This document shows, piece after piece, positions 1 through 11,700 of a stretch of 64,000 bases of DNA. The position numbers and the translations under genes are program-made. The notes under the pieces were generated by a model. The model was given only the letters and a program-made list of their open reading frames with translations. It was not told where the DNA came from and did no database searches. How positions within the stretch are numbered: the stretch's first letter is position 1; each line of letters begins with the position of its first letter. The stretch spans positions 41,406,187 through 41,470,186 of the forward strand of contig JAQNBH010000003.1 in assembly GCA_028752905.1 (NCBI GenBank), read 5' to 3'. This stretch comes from Cladorhizidae sp. MBARI D1340-BT2 (taxonomy: Eukaryota; Porifera; Demospongiae; Poecilosclerida; Cladorhizidae).

Positions 1-1401
1 GTACCTCAAACCTGTTTTGTGTGTAGCTCAGGCATCCTGCTATACTGCAACTGAAGTGATAGATAAGTGGAATTAATGAATATTAATTTTCCAATGTGCT
101 GATTATAATCCCTTGAAGGTTAATGACAATATTTGGTGTTGGTATAGGTCATGCTCAGAGAGTCTGTTTATATTAACATATGACATGGTGCTTTCATATT
201 TGTTCCTGGCAATTATACACAGAATGCATGAAGTTGCTCTACCTTGCTACTCTCCAGATCATTCCATTGAATACTTGACAATTTGCCAGTTAACAAAACT
301 ATCACTTGACTTAATCCTATTTGGGCTGGCTTATGAGTTTTTACAAATCTACTCTTAGTATGGGTGGGGATGATAGTTCAAGGAGTGTTCTATTGGGTTA
401 TTTCTGTGGATATTTCCCTGAGGCTTCATAGGCACAGTGCGAGAATCTGTCTTGAATAGAAGAAGGCATACATGACTTAGAGGAGGGGATGGCTTGGGGA
501 GAGTTGGCATGCTCCCACTTCGACGAAGGGAAAAGGTTTAGGGAAAGACACTTGCTGGAGGGGAGAAGGCTTGGGGAGTGTTGGCATTGATGACTTGGAG
601 GATGGGAAAAAATTGGGAAGAGTTAACATGCAAGACTTGTGCAGCCTCCCTCAGCAGAAGGGCTTCCAGAAACAGCAATGAAGGTCCGGAAGATATAGTT
701 CATAATTGGGGTTGTAATCGGCAGCAATTACCTCTTACATTTTTCTCACTTATGCATCAACAGAAGTCAAGTTTTACTGTACGACTTGGAGGAGGGGAGA
801 AGACTTGATTGAAGTATGAGTGGATGTTTGTTTTAGCTAGTGTCTTCCATTCATTCTCTTGCAGATATCTGGGCCTGAGTGTACAAGGAACTTGGTTAAA
901 TTCTTGCCATAAGGTTGCTTTGTTATTTTCTGACCTCAACTTGGTGCTGGTGTGCTTCTATTGCTAGCTTAAGGATGCTTATGCGCCACCTTTCATCACA
1001 ACTCGGACATGTGTTTATCATGGCAAGAGTATGAGTGTGTGTATATACAGGAATTTAACTTAAGCCTCGTTCATGCTTAATGTACTTGTTGTTCCAAATG
1101 TGTTGGCGACAGTTCCATCCAGAAAGTTAACCAAGTTGCCCTCCTGCTGGTCGAATATGAATTTTAGTTGGAAAAATGTGTGCCCAACTCGGTTTAGAAT
1201 TCTTTTAATTGCATTAACTCTCACGTCCAGCTTTGAAAGCCATCATCTTCTAGGAAAGTGGTTGTTTAGTTGCTTTAGTTAGGAACTCTTCCTCAATGCA
1301 TATGCATGCCATAAAGATGGAGACAAAGGTGGATGAAAATTTTGTGCACATGGCTGTTCCACATGTATGAGTACTCAATGAACTCTCAGTTGACATAATA
1401 A
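1..1401. other. Intergenic 3' flank of receptor gene, no gene seen
   Basis: Short open frames occur on both strands but none has a recognisable domain or a plausible exon structure. Most of the stretch recurs at 59340-60723 with many small indels that break these frames, which argues against coding. Confidence 0.6.
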
Positions 1402-1555
1402 CATTACAATAACCTTCTCGATAATCAACTTGAAATTGTATTCTCTCGATGTTTCGACTAGATGCTCAAGTGTTCATCAGGATGGCTAGAGAATCTAGTC
1501 GAAACATCGAGAGAAATACAATGTCAAGTTGATCATTGATAAGGTTATTGTAATG
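1402..1555. mobile_element. Foldback MITE, copy 1
   Basis: The sequence is a near-perfect inverted repeat: it opens with CATTACAATAACCTT and closes with AAGGTTATTGTAATG, and the arms pair to about 65 bp around a short central spacer. The inner arms carry the ATGTTTCGACTAGATGC motif and its complement. The same structure occurs at 60724-60877 (duplicate copy) and, more diverged, near 56286-56433. Half copies are at about 5035-5095, 51040-51100 and 56221-56252. It encodes nothing. Confidence 0.8.
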
Positions 1556-2636
1556 TGTGATGCTTGAGTAACTATTATATCTATGTGGTTTTCTAGTGTT
1601 CCTCATCATGTGCTCATCAGGAAAGTGAGCATCAAAGTTGTCTAGTGTTCCTGCCATGTGCTCATCATGAAAGGGAGTATCAAAGTTTTCTAGTGTTTTA
1701 GACCCTTCCTCCTGGTGTGTTATTTTAAGGTAGAATGTGGAGACATCTATGGAGAGTGAGGTGCCATCTGGAGGTGCTGCTGTCAGAAACCTGAATGCTT
1801 TACTTTTGGACTGATCCTCGTGTGTGTGTGTGGAGGGAGGGGGGAGGGGGGGGAGAGAGAGGTTATCATTGGTCTTGTTAGTGGAGTGGGCCAAAAAAAT
1901 AGAGTTTGTGTCTCACTCACTATCTGCTGTAGGCCACCAGTTCATCCATTCCAACAGGAGCAATGCAAAACAACCCAAGAAGAAAGGACACATGACATCC
2001 AGGCCACCTCAGCTTAGCACACTGAAATGTGTTTGATCATGCCAGAGCTCAATACATATAGCAAAGGCTTTGGAAAAGGGTATGTGCACATTATATTCAG
2101 GCACTTTCACCACTGGACACACCACAAGAGTATGCATGCATAAGGTCTTTCTAGGATTTCTGATAAAAATATATCGGAAAGTTTTCTTCGTAAGTGGGGT
2201 GAGAAAATAACATGATGGTAATAGTCTATCCTAGGGGAGTATAACTCTATTCGTGGGTGTTACATTCATTATGTGCAATGTTTAATATTCCTCTCAACCC
2301 TGTCTGTCTGTTGGTATGTCCAGTTCTACACAACTCTTCCAGGTCTGAAACAGGCCATATCCAATTCCTCACTGGTGGCATTTGGATGACCTAAGAACCT
2401 GAGAGACATCCTCTCTGTGTGTGTTTCTTTGTCCTTATGGAAACTCCCACAGAGGACCTACTAATGTGGGACTAAGGGAATAGGGATAACTCAACCAGGT
2501 GAAGAACATAGGCTGGGATTTGGGCCAATAGTCCATTGATTAATTTACATTGGAATAAGACAGTCTTCTTCTAATAATAATAATTTATACATCTAAAGCA
2601 CTATATTCGTGTTCTGGAAGTTGCTGTTCTAGAGTA
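1556..2636. other. Receptor gene 3' flank / possible 3' UTR, with GT/G-rich tract
   Basis: No convincing coding region. A (GT)n tract followed by a G-rich run lies at about 1818-1862 and accounts for the short overlapping plus-strand frames there. The block recurs at about 60878-61877. Because the receptor gene ends at 2637 on the minus strand, part of this stretch may be its 3' untranslated region. No clear AATAAA signal was fixed. Confidence 0.5.
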
Positions 2637-2926
2637 TTAATGTATACCAGACATGTTCTCATACAACACTGTCTCAGAAACAACTATGTCATCATAGATC
2701 TCCATATCAGAAACTTTATTTTCATCTGGCATTGGATGACCTTGTAAGGGCAGTCTGGCTGGAGAAGCTTGTGTGGTTGGGCAGGATGGAGACAGTGTCT
2801 TGCTTTTTTTCATTTTCCACCACCTGTAGACCATCAGTGCACCCACTTCAGCAAGAGCGCCACCCATGAGAAGTGCTAGGAAGCAGCCCACACCGAATAT
2901 AATCCATATAGTTGGGCTCAGCTTAC
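2637..2926 (-). CDS. Receptor exon 5: transmembrane helix and signalling tail
   Basis: The exon starts after a TGTCTCACAG acceptor (2936-2927) in phase 1 and ends at TAA 2639-2637. It encodes a hydrophobic segment with an embedded Glu, a basic WWKMKK stop-transfer, a Pro/Ser-rich linker, and YDDI-x7-YENM. YENM also fits the YxxM motif bound by PI3-kinase p85 SH2 domains. Compared with the duplicate exon (61878-62206), about a 4-nt net difference after the last tyrosine brings an early stop. The DNA beyond the stop could still encode a third motif (EYSA) in another frame. Confidence 0.88.
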
Positions 2927-5900
2927 CTGTGAGACACAAAATATTTAAATCATGTTAGAAGTACTAAAATGTTGGAAAGAGGATAATGTGCACATTCTAT
3001 TCTCAGAGTACTTGCACCACTGGCCACTCTGAACACACCACAACATATTGAGTGTGCATGCATAATGTATTTTATAGGGCAGGACTGGATTCACCACAAT
3101 GTATTGAGTATGCATGCATAATGTATTTCACAGGACAGGACTGGATTTCATTAATGGAAGGTTTTCCACTTTAAGTAAAGTGAGAAAATGACAGTCCAGA
3201 CTAGTGCCACATAACATTATTCATAGGGCATACAAAATTAACAATACTACTTCAAGCATTGTATTTATATAGAGGCTGAAGCCAATTGAAGTAAGGTGAG
3301 CAGGCCAAATATTGCATATGTAGTGCACGACTTATATAAAGTGGGTGTCTTCCCTCTCACATGAAACCTACAAGGCAAATTTGGATTGATATAAATCTGT
3401 CCTCTAGGAATAATATATAGCTAACTACATGCATATTTTTAATATGTCTTCAGGCCAAAACTGACCAAGCTAACTAGTAGCTGAATCCCTATAAAATACA
3501 TATTTGTATTTATAGCTCCGGTTGAAACCAATCATGAAAAGTAAATGGGATGATTACTTGTAGATAGATATGCTGTTTATGTGTTCTCTGAATACATTCT
3601 AGCACTAACTAGGTGCAGCTGCTGTTTTGCAACTTTAAAGGTGGTGAACGCCAACAAAAAGTGCTTATGTCAAGTAGGTAATGATCTTAACAATGTGGAG
3701 TCTTGTGCATGGTTTGGATATGAAAATGTGACATAAAATATTAGACAATAACTAGGTGGCAAGATAATTGGTATAAAGCTGAGTGTAATATAATGGTAAA
3801 GGAATAGAACACAAGACACTGTGTGAAATATATATGTATATAGCAGTATGTATCAGCCGTAGTTATTCATTGCATATTTATCAAGACCAGCAATCAGATG
3901 AACATACTAAAGTTGGAGGAGGCAGACCAGAGCTCCCATCACCAGACATACATAGGCATTAGACACAATAAAATGAGAACAGACCACGGCTCTCAATACC
4001 ACACATATGCATTGACACTGTAGCAGGTTTGACATAGATATAGAATATTCACAGAGGGCCAGCCAATTCGATCGAAGACGATTATGTGATAGTTAATGGC
4101 TAGAGGGAGAAAGAGCGATGTGTGAGGCTAGCTAGGTTAAGTTAATTTTAACTGGTGAGTTTAGTACATTGTTAGTGGTTACCTGCAAAGTAACATGTGA
4201 AACTCTGAATTTCTACAATAAAATAACTATTTACTTGCACGAAGCCTTTTGAACCCACTCTTCCTGATCATTACACCCGATCATTACATCTTGATCACCA
4301 GATCAACTATCACTCTCTGACTAACAATATGGAGTGATGTTACAGCGTCACAGATTTGCTGGTTGAGTACTGAAGGAGCACGATGTCATGGTTTCCTGAG
4401 ATGCCATGGTGCTATGTCTTAGCTACTAGTAATTATTGATAGTTAGAGCAGCTTACTGGGCAAGCTCAGATATGTTTAGCTTGGCAGTGTGTAGAGTTGA
4501 ATTTTTTGTTTTTGTTTAGGTAATATTAGATGCGATGTGGCATATGTGGTGGTGAAAGGGTTAAATTTACAATAGAAATGTGCCATGTTACAAGTGGTGG
4601 TGAAAGATTAAACAATTACAATATAACAAACCATCTAATTCACACTTAAAAATAGAGTCAGTCCTGGTACACCAAAGCCAATCACAGGCCAGCAAATAAG
4701 CCTCACCATCAGTTGGAGCAGTTCGAGCAGTTGTGGGTGGAGTGGTTGTGGGGTCTACAATCAAAATGACATAATTATAATGAGTTCCGTCGTGTGGAAA
4801 CAACATCTACAATTCTCATGATTAAAATCACAAACATAACCACACACTAACAACCTTTAACACTTTAAAGGTGGTGTCCATATATATATATATATTCTGG
4901 AGGAAGCTCAGTACAAAGCTAGTTGCTATCGCTAAGTATTTATATGTAACCATCTTCTGTGGTTGTAAGACTAGACCAATAGAAGCTTCTAGGACTACAG
5001 CTGCTATAGCTTCAACAAGAACTAAAGATGAAGACTAGAGTATCTTGTCGAAACATAGAGTGAATAAATTGATATTGGAAAGGTGATTTTAAAGAACTAA
5101 AGTGCTATGTTGAAAAAGCACTTACTCTTAGGTAGTGTAGCTAAGCTAAGCTCTAGTGCTTTGTTTGTTCTCGTTCTAGTAATGGCATCCAGCACAAGAG
5201 CTAGCTAGAGTTTTCCAGATACACCAAAGTGAACTCTCAAGCGTAGCTTCTAAGTTTTGTTTCACTACTTGATTACTACAGGCCTAGAAAACTGGTTCAA
5301 TAAGGTTTTAGACATGGTACCACTAGACTTTATAAGCTTCTTAAACTAGCTGTATTAAAAGTTATAACCTGTATACTTACTCGGGCAGTTTCTCAGACTT
5401 CACTCTACAGTATACTTGTAGGAATATTAACAGAGAGCAAGCAACTTCCAGTGAGTGAATATGACATTTTGACAGTTCTAAGAGTTATGTGCCTAACATG
5501 TACACTGGTTGTTACAAGACCATTAATACCACCTTACCACCTATTCAGGAATCACATGATTCTCAAGATGATCATTATCAATACAAGCGATCATTATGAA
5601 GACATGTGTAAAGCTTATTTGTTTCAAATGTGATCCATGTCATTCCAAAATATGTTGCATGTGAATGTCCAACTCATTAACTTAGTGTAGGCTGGATGGC
5701 TCTGCTCTACCTAGTTGGCATGCCAAATTTAGCACAGCCATCTATAATAGTATATTTCAGACAACAACTTAACCACATGGCTATAAAATCTTATGCGTAA
5801 ACAATTCACTCGAAGGAAGTGATCGAGACATAACTCAGCTTAGCAATTTTGTATGGTGAGGCTAATGAGACTAACAAGAGATATATTTTTTGTAAGAGCA

Positions 5901-8727
5901 GATATTGTCATGTGACTATGCTACCATGGTGATACAGATGTAGTATTTGTTATAGAATACAAACAGAGATTGATGTGAAGCAGGAGCATTTGACTAAGAT
6001 GCTTTGAACCACCTAGATGAAGTTTACAGACCAACAGTGAGTGGAAAATTACACATCAAGCTGGGCACTAATTAACATGGGAGAGTTCCAAGTCATGCAA
6101 TACTTCTTCACATCAAGCTGGGCACTAATCATAGGAGAGTTGAACAACCAAGTCATGCAGTATTTCCTCTAGCTATGTATATGTACTCTACACAAAACAC
6201 AATTCAATATTGTTGTGATGGGTGTAGCCATAGTGAGAGCAAAAGGTCGTCTACTTTGTGGGTTGGATATAGCATAGGCAGAGAACCAGGTGTCCAGTAC
6301 CAGGAAATCTAGCTGAAGCTAACTAGCTATTTACAATCATGCACACCAGGGCAAGTAGACATTGAGACTTTGGCTGTGATTCTACAGCTCTTCATGGATT
6401 CCCTTGTAAGGAGCAGTGGGTATTATGCTTAAAGCATGTTGAAGCAGATCTGTAGTTGAGAAGACTTCATTGGTTTATTTCTCCCTCCAGACACCACTGC
6501 CAATACACTTGTGCATGTCATTAAGGGCACTTCAAGTCTAGAGAAGACACAGAGCAACTCCATATACAGTTAGTGACATGTCGGAGTCTGAGAGATCTTA
6601 TAATCACTGATTATCCCCAATCCCAACTTACGAGACCCGTCATGCCACAAAATAATTTAATTATGATCATGCATATGACAAAGATTTAACTGCGAGCTGC
6701 ACTCCACTCTCACCAACGCACTCTGGACTGTCAATAAACAAGCCACCAACTTTGCACCTCTACTAAGATGGTTTCCGTTGGTGGCAAGTCTATTGTTTGT
6801 ATATATGCTTTATGAATCACAATACTGCACTCTCTGTCCAGACTACTAGAATGCGTGCAACTCCACTGTAATTGTGGCTGTGCCCTGCACATACTTTTAT
6901 ACAGAGTAGCCAGCAAGAAATATCAAGGATGGAATTCCTGAATATTATTAACTTACCATGTGAACTGATGGTCCAATGGAGTTCGATGATAGGGAAAGAA
7001 TAAAAAACCCTCTTGATGATGTCATAATAACCAGGGCAGGCGGTTCTATTAATGCTATCATAAAGAACAAGTGATGCATGTCTGTAGTATCCAGTAATAT
7101 CATCAGTGTTGTTGTAGGTCATCCTCACGGACAGTGTTGCAATATTACCATACGACAGAGTGGTGATGTATGCAGGGCTTTCAACTATAAGTCGACCATT
7201 TTTATATGTGTCATGAAATATATGAGCTCCAACTAGCACTGCAGGTGCATCAACCTTGAATGTGTGGTCAATGGTGAAGCTTTGGAGAGCAGTCCCCTGA
7301 TATGTAGGAAGAGAGTAGTCTAAGATGACATCCTCTGCATTATATGTGGGAGGATTAGACTCCTGCAGAAGAAATGTGACTGGAGCAAACAGGGCAGTGT
7401 TCTCCAACATCGGCAGAAGATTCCTCTGACAGATGGCTGGGTCAGATCCTAGAGTGTTGATTTTAACTTCATATTTGCCTGCATCAGATTCTGTCATATT
7501 TGATATGGTCAGTGATCTCCCATTATTGGTTATGTTAACGCTATCGGTGAGTTTAGTTCCATTGTGGTACCATGCCAGGGAGCTGATGTACTGAGCAAGT
7601 TGTCTATAATCGTGTATATTTATACTCATTGTCATCCTTTGATGGAGTGAAAAGGCTCGTGTGATTGGCTCATCGGTTTGCAGCAATCCTATGATAGATG
7701 GTGTAAATAAGTTGTAGAGTACAATCATTAGTGTGTTGTTGGCTGTACAACATGCTGATGGGGACACATATATGGACTCCTGCTACCATCAGATTGGAAT
7801 ATTGACTTTAACGAGCTCTTATAATTATGTAAAACTTGATATCATATATGATATACGATCTAGCATTATATGCCGGCGTGTGTGGTGTGTTTAGTTGTGT
7901 GAGGAGTTGCCCACCAAGAACGTGTGGGTCAGGTCAAGGAATCATGTCTCAATATCTATGCATGTGTTGAGAGGGGGTGCATGGCATGTGTATGTAGGTA
8001 TGGAGCATATGCACATGTTGTCCGTGTGCATGTACATGTTTGGATGTAGGTGTGTGTGTGTGTGGGAGTTACTCTGTGTGGTTGTCTTAGCAACATTGTC
8101 AAGTATCAATATTTGTCTCTAATAATAAAACTATTGCCTGTCTCCATAGAGAGGCATGGGCATCATGTGTGCTCTACCCAATCAGTGAGATGTGTTGAGC
8201 CACCTCACTCTTATTTTAGAGTGGAGGAAAGAGACACTGTCAAAGGTCGGAGGTTGATGCTCGTCAACCTGGCTAGATTTGCCGCTCCAACACTTTAAGT
8301 TAGCCATCACTTGGCCTATTTCCATGCACACCGTCGTGAAATTTTTTCCCCTTGAGTACAGACACACTGTCTAAATAATATATCGTAACTGTTAGTTGTT
8401 TATAAAGTGGAAGGTCTGTGTGTTTGTCCATTCACTTTGGTACTCACGATCCGTAGTTCAATCCCAGAAGAATCTTCCACCATTACCCTTCCCCCCCTCA
8501 CCCCTTCAATCCAGAGTGGTTCATTCACTTTTTTAAAATCACTTCTCCTCCCCTCCCCTCTCCTCGCCATTTCCCCCTTTTCCCCTACCAACAATGGGAA
8601 GTTCTATAGGATGGTTTGGACTAGATTGGATAACTGTCTGTGTGTGGATGTATGATAATACTGGGGACAATCATTCCAGTGTTGCTCTTATTTCAATGTT
8701 CCCAGTTCATTGTTTTTATATCTCCTT

Positions 8728-8759
<32 letters not shown>

Positions 8760-11700
8760 CACACACACACACACAAAATCTATATTGGGCAATTTTGTGC
8801 GATACATTTGAGAGAAAAAACAAGAGAGGAAGAAACCATTGGCCATAATTCCTAGCTCCATCTGTATATGTATGTGTGTGTTTAAAGGCCAGTGGATGTT
8901 GAAAGCACTCCCGCCTCAACCAGAGAATTAAGGGTGGGAATTCTGTGGGTTGTCTGATAGTTGGTTCTCTTGGTACCCATTTTTATCCTGGATGGAATCA
9001 TTCTTTATTTAATTTTTTTATCTTTGTTTTCCTACCAACACCAGGATAAGTGGCCATTATGGATAACTAGCTATGTCCTCTGTATAATATATAAAGGGAA
9101 TATCTATGTATGCACTTAGCGGCCACCGCATACCACACCCCACAGCAGAGCACATGTATCTCAGCTGGTAGAGTTATAATAATAATAGCTAATAGCCTAT
9201 CAAAGAGGAGACTAGGAGCCTATCAAAGAAGAGACTAGGAGCCTATCAAAGAGGAGACTAGGAGCCTCAAAGAGGAGACCAGGAGCCTATCAAAGAGGAC
9301 TAGGAGCCTAACAAAGAAGAGACTAGGAGCCTATCAAAGAGGTGACTAGGAGTCTATCAAAGAGGAGACTAGGAGTCTATCAAAGAGGAGACTAGGAGCC
9401 TATCAAAGAGGAGACTAGGAGCCTGACTAGGAGCCTATCAAAGAGGAGACTAGGAGTCTATCAAACAGCACTAGGAGCCTATCAAAGAGGAGACTAGGAG
9501 CCTATCAAAGAGGAGACTAGCCTCAAAGAGGACACTAGGAGCCTATCAAAGAGGAGACTAGGAGCCTCAAAGAGGAGACCAGGAGCCTATCAAAAAGGAC
9601 TAGGAGCCTATCAAAGAAGAGACTAGGAGCCTATCAAAGAGGTGACTAGGAGTCTATCAAAGAGGAGACTAGGAGCCTATCAAAGAGGAGACTAGGAGCC
9701 TATCAAAGAGGAGACTAGGAGCCTATCAAAGAGGAGACTAGGAGCCTATCAAAGAGGAGACTAGGAGCCTATCAAAGAGGAGACTAGGAGCCTATCAAAG
9801 AGGAGACTAGGAGTCTATCAAAGAGGAGACTAGGAGCTATCATCAAAGAGGAGACTAGGAGCCAACCAAGAGGAGACTAGGAGCTTATCATAAACACAGC
9901 AGGAAGACTCCAGAGGAGAGCCTGAAGAGAGTCACACATGGACATCATATCTACAAGTCGATCTGGACACTAGTGCAAGAAGAGAGAGTTGAGAGAGAGG
10001 AGAGAACATGCACTCATCAGTGAAGGACACAATGCCAATAGACAAGTCTACTCCAAGTGTTCACTTCATTAATCAATTAATATGTGGGTGCACCTAGCAA
10101 CTCGCAATTTGGCTCACTCACATAAACAAAGTATGTATATGACAATCTGATGTGCATACTATGATTATTAGTTATGTAATGTTGGGTTGCGCAGTCTGTG
10201 TTAATCTGTTATTGTGGTTATGTACTGCTGAGGACACCCAGTGTGGCATAAACTTAACCTCTCTCTGTTATCTGATCATGCAAGTCATAAAGTAGTTCTC
10301 GAGGCCTTTTTTTGGCTTGTGGCTGCATCACATCACTTTACTTCAAACTATTACAATTGAACTCTCACCCCTCACCCCCACTCACCCCAATTACAAACTC
10401 ATACCCATTAATTAATCAAGGTTTGATACCTATGTCACTGGTTCGATATAAGGAATGTTCCTCACTGCCTCTGTCAGCCTATTCCTTTCTTTGGAGAATT
10501 TTTTTTGGCGAAACACAAATAAAGCACACCAACACGTGTCGACTGACATGTTGTTACTGAAATATATAGAATATAAATCAAGTTTATTCAGGCAGCAGGG
10601 TGCGAGGGAATGTGACCTAATGTTCACAATATCATAAAAATTGAAGCATTGTGTCGCTAGTACAAGTGGCATATTGTGAAACAGTAGTGAGCCACTGCAA
10701 CACTGACCCACTAATTACTAGGTCCACCAGTAGTGAGCCACTGCAACACTGACCCACTAATCACTAGGTCCACCAATAGTAGTAAGCCACTGCAACATTG
10801 ACCTACTAATTACTAGACTAATACGCCCACCAGTAGTGAGACACTGCAACACTAACCCACTAATTACTAGACTAATAGGCCCACCAGTAGTGAGCCACTG
10901 CAATACTCACCCACTAATTACTAGACCACCAGTAGTGAGCCACTGCAACCCTGACCACTAATTACTAGACTATAGGCCCACCAGTAGCGAGCCACTGCAA
11001 CACTGACCTACTAATTACTAGACTAATAGGCACTGCAACACTGACCCACTAATTACTAGACTAATAGGCCCACCAGTAGTGAGCCACTGCAACACTGACC
11101 CACTAATTACTAGACTAATAGGCACACCAGTATAGTGAGCCACTGCAACACTGACCTACTAATTACTAGACTAATAGGCCCACCAGTAGTGAGCCAGAGC
11201 AACACTGACCACTAATTACTAGACTAATAGGCCCACCAGTAGTGAGCCACTGCAACACTGACCCACTAATTACTAGACTAATACGTCCACCAGTAGTGAG
11301 CCACACTGCAACACTGACCCACTAATTACTAGACTAATAGGCCCACAAGTAGTGAGCCACTGCAACACTGACCCACTAATTACTAGACTAATAGGCCACC
11401 AGTAGTGAGCCACTGCAACACTGACCACTAATTACTAGACTAATAGGCCCACCAGTAGTGTGAGCCAGAGCAACACTGACCCACTAATTACTAGACTAAT
11501 AGGCCCACCAGTAGTGAACCACTGCAACACTGACCCACTAATTACTAGACTAATAGGTCCACCAGTTAATGAGTCACTGCAACACTGACCACTAATTACT
11601 AGACTAATAGGCCCACCAGTAGTGAGCTACTGCAACACTGACCCACTAATTACTAATAGGCCCACCAATAGTGAGCCACTGCAACACTGACCCACTAATT

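Larger units (their letters stand above)
1..4779. repeat. Segmental duplication, copy 1 (receptor gene 3' half and flank)
   Basis: Position 1 aligns with 59340 and position 4779 with 64000, in the same orientation and almost without interruption. The block holds the last two exons of the minus-strand Ig receptor gene, part of the preceding intron, and its 3' flank. Differences are scattered substitutions and short indels, including a 56-bp tandem duplication found only here (3036-3147). The repeat is cut by both window edges, so its true length is unknown. Either a tandem gene duplication or unmerged haplotypes in an assembly could produce this; the concentrated divergence in one exon favours real paralogues. 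Confidence 0.93.

Noticed and set aside
1820..2036. Overlapping plus-strand frames conserved in both segmental copies (1820-2036 and 61115-61355)
   Set aside because: Conservation follows from the duplication; the frames start in a GT/G-rich run whose length differs between copies and shifts the frame.
7689..7767. Extension of receptor exon 3 to an ATG at 7767
   Set aside because: The AG acceptor at 7689-7690 keeps the phase-1 rule and links directly to the preceding Ig exon; the upstream frame is intronic and not a signal peptide.
8594..8919. Proline-rich and glycine-rich frames over the poly-C/(CA)n tract
   Set aside because: Homopolymer artefacts lying inside receptor intron 2.
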